NCBI GenBank assembly: GCA_964633225.1
Contig: CAZWFQ010000044.1
Location: 1 to 29,378, forward strand
DNA: 29,378 nt
Direction of reading: 5' to 3'
From: JAKQIM01 sp964633225
Lineage (GTDB): Bacteria; Chloroflexota; Anaerolineae; Anaerolineales; UBA4823
Shown here piece by piece: positions 5,704 to 12,315 of this stretch. Within the stretch, counting starts at the first letter, position 1. Each line of letters starts with the position of its first letter. Made by a program: the position numbers and the translations under genes. Below the pieces are notes generated by a model that saw nothing but the letters and a program-made list of their open reading frames with translations, was not told where the DNA came from and did no database searches.

Positions 5704-6909
5704 ATGAATATTTTGATCTTCAACTGCGGCAGCTCGTCGCAGGCTTTCAAGGTTTTCCACGTCAATGCACAAGGCCAGGCGGCTGTCATTGCAGCAGGAA
5801 AAGCCAAAAATGTCGCCACCAAGACCCAGTCCCAGGCGGTCATCGAATGGCACATCAACGGACAGCCCGGCTCCAAAACGGCCGCCCTGCCCAGCCACCG
5901 CCTGGCAGCCGAGGAGAACCTGGCCATCCTGCACGCCAACGCCGTGCAGGTGGATGCTGTGGGGCACCGCTTTGTACACGGCGGCGAGTTTTTTCAACGC
6001 ACAGCCCTTGTCAATGAGCAGACCTGCCAGGATTTGCAGCGCTGCCTGCCGCTGGCCCCGATCCATAACCCCAATTCGTACCATGTCATCGAGGTCTGCA
6101 GCGAACGCCTGCCGGGCATTCCCCAATACGTGGTGTTCGATACCGCTTTTCACGCTGGCATGCCTCCCCAAGCCCGGCTGTATGCCATCCCCACGGAATT
6201 GGCCAGCCGCTTTGCCTTCCGCAAATACGGCTTTCACGGCCTGTCTTACCAGTATGTGTCAGGGCAGGCGGCGGCCCTGTTGGGCAAACCCCTCGAACAG
6301 CTCAAGCTCATCTTGTGCCACCTGGGCACCGGCGGGTCGAGCATCACCGCGCTGCAAGACGGACAAACGTTGGATACATCCATGGGATACTCGCCCCTGC
6401 CTGGGTTGGTCATGTCTACCCGCTGCGGGGATATTGACGCTGAGATCGTGCTCGCCCTGCTGCGCCAGGGCTATTCTGCCGATAAAGTCAGCCAGGTGCT
6501 CAACCACCAGTCGGGCCTGATCGGCCTATCTGGTTTTTCATCTAACCTGGCCGAGATCATCGAGGCAGGCGAGCAGGGCAACGCCCGCTGCCAGGCTGCC
6601 TATGCAGTCTATGCTCACCGCCTGAAGACCTACCTGGGTGCCTATACCTGGCTTTTGAACGGCGCAGATGCCATTGTTTTCACAGACGATATTGGGATGA
6701 GATCCTGGAAGCTGCGCCAGGAGGTGTGCACTGGGGTGGAGAACCTGGGGATTGTGTTAGACCTGGATGCCAACCGGAACGCCCCCGTGGACCAGGCTGC
6801 CCTGGTCAGCCGCCCTGATTCGCGCACCCAGGTGTGGGTCATCCCCACGGATGAAGAACAAGTTATCCTGCAAGAAGTGCTTGCCCAGGCTCAACCTCCC
6901 CCTGCCTGA
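5704..6909 (+). CDS. Acetate kinase family protein with altered active site
   Basis: A 401-residue ASKHA-fold kinase homologous to AckA (acetate + ATP to acetyl phosphate). Family landmarks run along the whole length: NCGSSS (7-12), HRFVHGGE with Arg89, VFDTAFH with Asp146, YGFHG with His178, DTSMGYSPLPGLVMSTRCGDID with Arg240, and the C-terminal IPTDEEQVI. Several positions normally invariant in AckA are changed: the SSSLKF segment reads SSSQAF, HLGNG reads HLGTG (Thr209 for the substrate-site Asn), FHGTSH reads FHGLSY, and the Mg-binding FTxGIGEN reads FTDDIGMR, losing the Glu. The protein may therefore use another acid, be weak, or be regulatory. The ATG at 5704 is chosen because the family starts here; a longer frame begins at 5638. 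It stands alone, convergent with the kinase gene at 6931. I leave the ackA symbol off because of the altered residues. Confidence 0.85.
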   Translation: MNILIFNCGSSSQAFKVFHVNAQGQAAVIAAGKAKNVATKTQSQAVIEWHINGQPGSKTAALPSHRLAAEENLAILHANAVQVDAVGHRFVHGGEFFQRTALVNEQTCQDLQRCLPLAPIHNPNSYHVIEVCSERLPGIPQYVVFDTAFHAGMPPQARLYAIPTELASRFAFRKYGFHGLSYQYVSGQAAALLGKPLEQLKLILCHLGTGGSSITALQDGQTLDTSMGYSPLPGLVMSTRCGDIDAEIVLALLRQGYSADKVSQVLNHQSGLIGLSGFSSNLAEIIEAGEQGNARCQAAYAVYAHRLKTYLGAYTWLLNGADAIVFTDDIGMRSWKLRQEVCTGVENLGIVLDLDANRNAPVDQAALVSRPDSRTQVWVIPTDEEQVILQEVLAQAQPPPA

Positions 6910-6930
6910 TGCGCCATCCAGGGCGCCGGC

Positions 6931-8076
6931 TTATTTCTCTGCTTCTGCTGGCAAAGTGAAGTAAAACGTAGCGCCCTCGCCGGGCTGGCTGACCACGCCC
7001 ACCTCGCCGCCGACTTTCTCGACGATGCGCTGGACGATCGAAAGGCCCAGGCCGTGGCCCTTGGCGCGCGTCACGTGGATGCGCGTGAAGGGGGTGAAGA
7101 GCTTGGCCTGCTGTTCAGCAGAGAGCCCCGGGCCGTTATCGCACACCCAAAAGCGCACCATCGGTTTGCCATTCAGCCCGTTCGAAGATTCGGCGCCCAG
7201 CTCCAGGCGCGGCGGCTGCCCGCCGTACTTCATGGCATTGCTGATGTAGTTGGCCCACACCTCCTCGATCCAGGGGGCGTAGCCGTAAGCGGTGGGCCAA
7301 GAGGCAGGCAGGATGATCTCGGGGTGATATTCTTGAATGAGGGCGCCCAGGCGCTCTTGCACCTCGTGTACAATGCGGCTCATATCCAGCGGGCTGAGAT
7401 CCACCACTTCTTTGCGCACCCCAGCCAGCAGCAGCAGGCTCTCGATGATGTCGTACATTTTCTGTGCGCCGCTGAGGACGCGCCCGGCTTCGCGGGCCAT
7501 ATCTTCTTTGGTTTCGAACATCTCGGGCCGCTGGGCCAGGATGTGAGCGAAGCCCAAGACGGTGCTGAGGGGGTTCTTGAGGTCGTGGGCCACGGTGTGG
7601 GCAAAGGCGTCCAGTTCGGCGTTGCGGGCCTGGAGCTCATCCAGCTTCTGCTCCAGATCCTTGTTTGCCACCTGGAGCTGGCGGCGCAGGGCTTGCAGCG
7701 AGAGGTGGGTTTCAACCCGGGCCAGCACCTCTTCGATCTGGAAAGGTTTGGTGATGTAATCCACGCCGCCTACGGTGAAGGCGCGCACCTTATCTTCGGT
7801 GGCATCCAGCGCACTGAGAAAGACCACGGGGATGTTGCGGGTGGCAGGGTCGGCCTTGAGCTGCTCGCAGACATCGTAACCGGTCATCTCGGGCATCATG
7901 ATGTCGAGCAGCACCAGGTCTGGGTGCGCCTGGCGCACGGCTTCGATGGCCTGCTTGCCGGTGCTGGCAATGCGCGTCTGATAGCCGCTCTGGTTCAGCA
8001 CGTGCGAGAGCAGGCGCTGATTCATGGGCGTATCATCAACGATGAGAATATCGGCAGCATCAGCCGGGGTGGACAT
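6931..8076 (-). CDS. Response regulator-histidine kinase hybrid
   Basis: A 381-residue cytoplasmic two-component protein with the receiver placed first. Receiver (about 8-125): acidic pair DD14-15, phospho-acceptor Asp58 in LVLLDIMMPEMTG, and Lys110 in ITKPF. A coiled coil (about 127-158) links to the HisKA domain with His164 (VAHDLKNP), then the ATPase domain with N box (WANYISNAMKYG), G1 (VCDNGPGLS) and G2 (GHGLGLSIV). No membrane segment or sensor domain is present, so input must come by phosphorylation of the receiver from another kinase or by protein contacts. The ATG at 8076 is preferred to an in-frame start 66 nt upstream because TATAAT ends 6 nt before it; the upstream start would lie ahead of the promoter. 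It is divergent from the lipoprotein gene at 8169. Confidence 0.92.
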   Translation of the reverse strand: MSTPADAADILIVDDTPMNQRLLSHVLNQSGYQTRIASTGKQAIEAVRQAHPDLVLLDIMMPEMTGYDVCEQLKADPATRNIPVVFLSALDATEDKVRAFTVGGVDYITKPFQIEEVLARVETHLSLQALRRQLQVANKDLEQKLDELQARNAELDAFAHTVAHDLKNPLSTVLGFAHILAQRPEMFETKEDMAREAGRVLSGAQKMYDIIESLLLLAGVRKEVVDLSPLDMSRIVHEVQERLGALIQEYHPEIILPASWPTAYGYAPWIEEVWANYISNAMKYGGQPPRLELGAESSNGLNGKPMVRFWVCDNGPGLSAEQQAKLFTPFTRIHVTRAKGHGLGLSIVQRIVEKVGGEVGVVSQPGEGATFYFTLPAEAEK

Positions 8077-8082
8077 GTAGAA

Positions 8083-8091
8083 ATTATAACA
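8083..8091 (-). promoter_or_regulatory. Extended -10 promoter of the histidine kinase gene
   Basis: Minus strand TGT (8091-8089), TATAAT (8088-8083), then TTCTAC and ATG at 8076. No Shine-Dalgarno fits, so the mRNA is predicted to be leaderless. Confidence 0.55.
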
Positions 8092-8168
8092 GTTTTTGCG
8101 TACCGGATTCATTCTTTGCGATACAATGTAAAGGATACTCAAACGATATTTGTCAGCCAGGAGGCGCT

Positions 8169-9209
8169 ATGAAAAGGATCTGGGTCTTGATTGCAATGTG
8201 CATGGGGATTGTGGCTTTGGCGGCCTGCGGTGGCACTGCCACCACCCAGGCGCCGCTTGCAACCGGTGTGGTGGCTGCCGAAACGGCGGCGCCCATCGCT
8301 GCCAGCGATACGCCTGTTCCACCACCGCCCACCGCAACCAGCTTGCCGCCTACGGCAGCCCCCTCTGAAACAACGGCGCCCAGTGCCACCCCCTTGCCTG
8401 AAGTGCCCGCAACGCCTGTGCCGGAAGGCGATCTTGTTTCGCAGCCTGCTGCTGTGCTGCAACCTGATTCCAACAGCCCGTACGCGCTCAGCGCAACCTG
8501 GCAGGTGAACACCAGCCCCTTTGGGTTGGTGTTTGATGGCGAGAACATGTGGCTGCAAACGGTGGAGGGGATGAAAATCTTAGATCCCGAAACCGGTGAC
8601 TGGGTGATGCAGCGCGGGCTGAACAACCCGTTTGGTGTTTGTTACCGGGATGCAAGCTTTTATTATCTTGCCATCAGTAATGCCATGGCTGGTCAGCTTG
8701 TCCGGCTGGATATTGAGACGGTCCAAGAAGAGGTTGTCATTGACTATACCGACCTGGGATTCTTCACCATCCTGGCCTGCGTGGGCCAGCAGTACTGGCT
8801 CAGCATCGGCTCCAATCAAATTGTGGTCATTGAGGAGGGTGAGGATCAGTCGTACCAGCTTGTTTACGACCTGACCATGGATGGTGATGTGACCAATATC
8901 ATCGAGGGCGGCGGTTTCGTGTGGGTAGCCGAGAATACCTTGCAGAAGATTGACCCAGCTACCGGAAACATCGTGGCAAGCTACCCTTACCGGGTGGATT
9001 GGCTGACCTATGGAAATGACCTGTTGTGGATAGGGCTGCGTAATGAGGGCTGGATATTTACACTGGACCCAGAAAGCGGCGAGGTGGCGTTCATATACAG
9101 TGCTGGCGAGCCGATCGGGTCGATTGCTTGCGATGAGCGCTACCTGTGGATCACCAAGTACAGCGGACAACAAAACCTGATCCTGCTGATTGACATCCAG
9201 CAAGATTGA
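8169..9209 (+). CDS. Lipoprotein with Pro/Thr linker and probable beta-propeller
   Basis: A 346-residue exported lipoprotein. The signal (MKRIWVLIAMCMGIVALAAC) ends in a lipobox with Cys20 as the lipidation site, so it is anchored on the outer face of the cytoplasmic membrane. Residues 22-90 form a Pro/Thr/Ala/Ser-rich linker. From about 100 to 346 there are repeated short units of the type 'G-x-x-x-x-W-x-x-x-x-G-x-x-x-x-x-D-P-x-T-G' (for example ENMWLQTVEGMKILDPETGD, GFVWVAENTLQKIDPATGN, DLLWIGLRN...LDPESGE and ERYLWITKYSG), the look of a YVTN/NHL-like beta-propeller with about six blades. No catalytic residue can be named; ligand or protein binding is likely. AGGAGG ends 5 nt before the ATG. 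It is divergent from the sensor kinase and closed by a long terminator hairpin. Confidence 0.9.
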   Translation: MKRIWVLIAMCMGIVALAACGGTATTQAPLATGVVAAETAAPIAASDTPVPPPPTATSLPPTAAPSETTAPSATPLPEVPATPVPEGDLVSQPAAVLQPDSNSPYALSATWQVNTSPFGLVFDGENMWLQTVEGMKILDPETGDWVMQRGLNNPFGVCYRDASFYYLAISNAMAGQLVRLDIETVQEEVVIDYTDLGFFTILACVGQQYWLSIGSNQIVVIEEGEDQSYQLVYDLTMDGDVTNIIEGGGFVWVAENTLQKIDPATGNIVASYPYRVDWLTYGNDLLWIGLRNEGWIFTLDPESGEVAFIYSAGEPIGSIACDERYLWITKYSGQQNLILLIDIQQD

Positions 9210-9229
9210 GAACGACGAAATGAGTGTGA

Positions 9230-9297
9230 CCGAAAACGATGGTGGTGCGGGCTTAAGCCTTGTGCCACCATCGTTTTCGGAATCCCCCCTTTTTTTT
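9230..9297 (+). terminator. Long-stem terminator after the lipoprotein gene
   Basis: CCGAAAACGATGGTGG (9230-9245) pairs perfectly with CCACCATCGTTTTCGG (9265-9280); the loop holds a second inverted repeat (GGCTTAAGCC). An 8-T tract follows at 9290-9297, separated from the stem by AATCCCCCC, which is further than usual. The rest of the gap up to 9358 shows no clear promoter. Confidence 0.75.
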
Positions 9298-9358
9298 GAT
9301 TTGTGATAGGTTTTGCCAGTCAGGGCGGATAAACTAAAGTCGGAGTAACTTACAGCCA

Positions 9359-10708
9359 ATGGCACCGACTTCACGCATCCCTGGTTTTTACAATTTATCC
9401 CTGGCCGAGCGCCAGGCTGCGCTGGCCAAGGCCGCCGGCCTGGAAGCGGCTGAACTGGGCGGGCTGTTTGGCGCGGCTGGTTTGGATGTGGAGTCCGCCA
9501 GCCACATGGTCGAAAACGCCGTGGGCGTGCACGCCCTGCCCCTGGGCATTGGGTTGAACTTCATCGTCAACGGGCGTGAGGTGTTGGTGCCCATGGCGGT
9601 GGAAGAGCCTTCGGTGGTGGCAGGGGCTTCCTTCATGGCGCGGCTGGCCCGCGCTGGGGGGGGCTTCCAGGCTTCCACCACCCCGCCCGAGATGATCGGG
9701 CAGATGCAGGTGTTGGACGTGGCCGACCTGCCGGCCGCGCGCCGGGCGATCTTGAACCGCAAAGAGCAACTGCTGGCTGAGGCGGCTGAAATTGATCCCT
9801 TGCTGAAAAAGCTGGGCGGAGGGCCGCGCGACCTGGAAGTGCGCCTGATCGAAGATTCGCCCATTGGGCCTTTTTTGGTGGTACACCTGATCTATGATGT
9901 GCGCGATGCCATGGGGGCCAATGCCGTTAACACCGCGGTTGAGAAGCTGGCCCCGCAGATCGAGGCCTTGAGCAAGGGGCGCGTGCACCTGCGCATCCTC
10001 TCGAACCTGGCTGACCGGCGGCTGGTGCGTGTGCACTGCACCATCCCCTTGGCCGAGCTGGCGTTTGATGACTATTCGGCCGAGGCGGTACGCGATGGGA
10101 TCATTGCGGCCTGGGCCTTTGCGGCCGTGGATCCTTACCGGGCGGCGACCCATAATAAGGGCATCATGAACGGGGTGGACGCGGTGGTGATCGCCACGGG
10201 CAACGATTGGCGCGCCATTGAAGCCGGGGCCCATGCTTACGCCGCGCGCAGCGGGCGTTACACCTCGTTGAGCACCTGGGGCAAAGACTTGCAGGGCAAC
10301 CTGACCGGCGCGTTGGAGATGCCCATGGCCGTGGGGACGGTGGGAGGGGCCACCAAGGTCCACCCCACAGCCCAGGCGGCGTTGAAGCTGATGGGCGTGC
10401 ACAGTGCAGCAGAATTGGCCGAGGTCATGGCTGCGGTGGGGTTGGCGCAAAACCTGGCCGCGCTGCGCGCCCTGGCTACCGAAGGCATCCAGCGCGGGCA
10501 CATGAGCCTGCATGCACGCCAGGTGGCGGCCGCGGCCGGCGCGGTGGGCGATGAGATCGAAAAGCTGGCGGCCCAACTGGTGGCAGAAAAGACAGTNNNN
10601 NNNNNNNNNNNNNNNNNNNNNNNNNNNNNNNNNNNNNNNNNNNNNNNNNNNNNNNNNNNNNNNNNNNNNNNNNNNNNNNNNNNNNNNNNNNNNNNNTTGG
10701 AGAAGTGA
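9359..10708 (+). CDS. Hydroxymethylglutaryl-CoA reductase, class II (3' end in gap)
   Basis: HMG-CoA reductase makes mevalonate from HMG-CoA. 412 residues are readable before the 100-N gap. Catalytic residues fall at the numbers known for the Pseudomonas mevalonii class II enzyme: Glu83 (EEPSVVAGAS), Lys267 (THNKGIMNG), Asp283 (GNDWRA) and His381 (QRGHMSLHAR). DAMGANAVNT (183-192) is the dinucleotide-binding loop. Class II enzymes are about 430 residues, so only the last few are lost; after the gap TTG GAG AAG TGA (10697-10708) stays in frame and may be the true end, but this cannot be proven. The ATG at 9359 gives the natural family start (RIPGFYNLS); the only ribosome site, GGAG at 9342, is rather far. 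It leads a three-gene mevalonate cluster. In P. mevalonii the enzyme degrades mevalonate, but pairing with HMG-CoA synthase argues for synthesis. Confidence 0.93.
   Translation: MAPTSRIPGFYNLSLAERQAALAKAAGLEAAELGGLFGAAGLDVESASHMVENAVGVHALPLGIGLNFIVNGREVLVPMAVEEPSVVAGASFMARLARAGGGFQASTTPPEMIGQMQVLDVADLPAARRAILNRKEQLLAEAAEIDPLLKKLGGGPRDLEVRLIEDSPIGPFLVVHLIYDVRDAMGANAVNTAVEKLAPQIEALSKGRVHLRILSNLADRRLVRVHCTIPLAELAFDDYSAEAVRDGIIAAWAFAAVDPYRAATHNKGIMNGVDAVVIATGNDWRAIEAGAHAYAARSGRYTSLSTWGKDLQGNLTGALEMPMAVGTVGGATKVHPTAQAALKLMGVHSAAELAEVMAAVGLAQNLAALRALATEGIQRGHMSLHARQVAAAAGAVGDEIEKLAAQLVAEKTXXXXXXXXXXXXXXXXXXXXXXXXXXXXXXXXXXLEK
10597..10696. other. Assembly gap (100 N)
   Basis: Exactly 100 N near the 3' end of the HMG-CoA reductase gene. 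True length is unknown, so an extra small gene between reductase and synthase cannot be excluded. Confidence 0.98.
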
Positions 10709-10711
10709 TGG

Positions 10712-11794
10712 ATGGATCAACCCAATTTGCAAGTTGAAAATTTGATGATGCGGCCCAACCGGGCGGTGGGAATTGCCGGGTATGGGACTTATATTCCACG
10801 CTACCGCCTGCCCGCCAGCGAGGTGGCGCGCATTTGGGTGGGGGGCAATATGCCCCTGCCGATCAAAGAGAAGGCTGTCCCCGGGCCCGATGAAGATGTG
10901 GTTACCATGTCGATCGAGGCGGCGCGCAACGCCATGAAACGCGCCGGGATCGATCCGCACCGCATCCGGGCGGTGTGGGTGGGCTCTGAATCGCACCCCT
11001 ATGCTGTGAAACCCTCCTCCACCCTCGTGGCCGAGGCCATCGGCGCCACGCCGAACGTCCAGGCTGCAGATTGGGAGTTTGCCTGCAAGGCTGGGTCAGA
11101 GGCCATGGTGGCGGCGATTGGGTTTGTGGGCTCGGGAATGGCAGAGTATGCCCTGGCAATTGGTATGGATTCCTCGCAGGGCAAACCGGGCGACGCCCTG
11201 GAATATTCGACCGGTGCGGGCGGCTCGGCTTACCTGTTTGGGCCGGCCGAGCAATCCCTGGCGGTCATCGAAGGCACGTATTCCTATGTCACCGATACGC
11301 CGGATTTCTGGCGCCGCGAATACCAAAAATACCCCGAGCATGGCCAGCGTTTTACCGGAGAGCCGGCTTATTTCCAGCACGTTACCAGTGCTGCCAGCCG
11401 GCTGATGGCCTCGAACGGCACCACGCCTGCCGATTACAAATACGTGATCTTCCACCAGCCCAACACCAAGTTCCCCCAGCGGGCGGCCAAGCTGTTGGGC
11501 TTCAGCAAAGAACAGGTCTTGCCTGGTCTGCTGACCCCGGTGATTGGCAACACCTATGCCGGGTCCTCGCTGGTGGGCATGACGGCCGTGTTGGATATTG
11601 CCGAGCCGGGCGACCGCATCTTGATGGTTTCGTTTGGCTCGGGGGCCGGCTCAGATGCCATTGCCCTGCGTGCCACCGAAGCCTTGGTTGAGCGGCGGGA
11701 CCGGGCGCTCAAGACGATGGATTACATCGCCCGCCGCACCGAGATCGATTACGGCACCTACGTCCGCTATAAGGGCAAGATTACGTTAAGGTAA
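10712..11794 (+). CDS. Hydroxymethylglutaryl-CoA synthase, archaeal type
   Basis: A 360-residue thiolase-fold enzyme that condenses acetoacetyl-CoA with acetyl-CoA to HMG-CoA. VGIAGYGTYIPRYRL (19-33) is the hallmark N-terminus of the archaeal/bacterial short form. The catalytic triad is visible: Glu93 (GSESHPY), acyl-accepting Cys125 (WEFACKAGSEA) and His248 (IFHQPNTKFP). PVIGNTYAGSSLVGM is the conserved late loop. The start at 10712 has GGAG 9 nt upstream; an internal Met13 would match the family start even better but lacks a ribosome site. The gene follows HMG-CoA reductase directly and sits 15 nt before a DUF35 gene. In archaea HMG-CoA synthase works in a complex with acetoacetyl-CoA thiolase and a DUF35 protein; the thiolase is not seen here. 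Confidence 0.93.
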   Translation: MDQPNLQVENLMMRPNRAVGIAGYGTYIPRYRLPASEVARIWVGGNMPLPIKEKAVPGPDEDVVTMSIEAARNAMKRAGIDPHRIRAVWVGSESHPYAVKPSSTLVAEAIGATPNVQAADWEFACKAGSEAMVAAIGFVGSGMAEYALAIGMDSSQGKPGDALEYSTGAGGSAYLFGPAEQSLAVIEGTYSYVTDTPDFWRREYQKYPEHGQRFTGEPAYFQHVTSAASRLMASNGTTPADYKYVIFHQPNTKFPQRAAKLLGFSKEQVLPGLLTPVIGNTYAGSSLVGMTAVLDIAEPGDRILMVSFGSGAGSDAIALRATEALVERRDRALKTMDYIARRTEIDYGTYVRYKGKITLR

Positions 11795-11809
11795 GATGGA
11801 GAGATCACG

Positions 11810-12223
11810 ATGGAAATTTCACGTCACTGGCGATTAAAACGACAGCGTTATGCCCTGGTAGGGCGGGTGTGCCCGCACTGCCAGGCTAAGCTTTTCCCGC
11901 CCCCGGCAGTCTGCCCGCAGTGCGGCGGGCGCATGAATGCCGAAACTGCCGCCGAATACCAATTCAGCGGCAAGGGAGAGGTCTTTTCGCATACCACCCT
12001 CTACGATGCCCCGCTGGGTTATGAGTTCAACCTGCCTTACACGGTGGCCCTGGTCAAGCTGGAAGAAGGCCCGGTTATCACGGCCCAGCTCACCGATATG
12101 GCCGATCAGAAGCCTGAGATCGGCATGCCGGTAGAAATGGTGACCCGCCGCCTGCGTTCTGACGGCGATGAGCGCGGGATGTTGATCTATGGGTATAAGT
12201 TCAGGCCGGTGATGCAGGGATAA
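11810..12223 (+). CDS. DUF35 zinc-ribbon/OB-fold acyl-CoA-binding protein
   Basis: A 137-residue two-domain protein. The N-terminal helix (MEISRHWRLKRQRYALVG) leads to a rubredoxin-like zinc ribbon with C21-x2-C24 and C35-x2-C38, then an OB fold from about residue 50 (GKGEVFSHTTLYDAPLGYEFNLPYTVALVKLEEGPVITAQL). This is the DUF35/DUF35_N architecture. In the archaeal thiolase-HMG-CoA synthase complex a protein of this family holds CoA in a shared channel so that acetoacetyl-CoA passes between the two enzymes. Its place 15 nt after HMG-CoA synthase, with GGAGAG before the ATG, points to that job here. It is the last gene of the mevalonate cluster and a terminator follows. Confidence 0.9.
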   Translation: MEISRHWRLKRQRYALVGRVCPHCQAKLFPPPAVCPQCGGRMNAETAAEYQFSGKGEVFSHTTLYDAPLGYEFNLPYTVALVKLEEGPVITAQLTDMADQKPEIGMPVEMVTRRLRSDGDERGMLIYGYKFRPVMQG

Positions 12224-12249
12224 ACACCTGAAACGGTTTGTATCAGAAG

Positions 12250-12288
12250 AGACCATCCGGGTCAGATCGAGCCCGGATGGTCTTTATT
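12250..12288 (+). terminator. Terminator after the mevalonate genes
   Basis: AGACCATCCGGG (12250-12261) and CCCGGATGGTCT (12272-12283) form a perfect 12-bp stem with a 10-nt loop, then TTATT. It lies between convergent genes; on the minus strand the following tract is not U-rich. Confidence 0.8.
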
Positions 12289-12315
12289 AAGTGGAGATGG
12301 AATGGTGCCAAAACG

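Noticed and set aside
6910..6935. Small GCGCC/GGCGC hairpin between the acetate kinase homologue and the kinase gene
   Set aside because: Five base pairs without a U-tract; too weak to call a terminator.
9395..10996. Long minus-strand frame of 533 codons opposite HMG-CoA reductase
   Set aside because: Antisense to a gene with all catalytic residues intact; His/Gly/Arg-rich product typical of GC-rich shadows, and it runs through the N gap.
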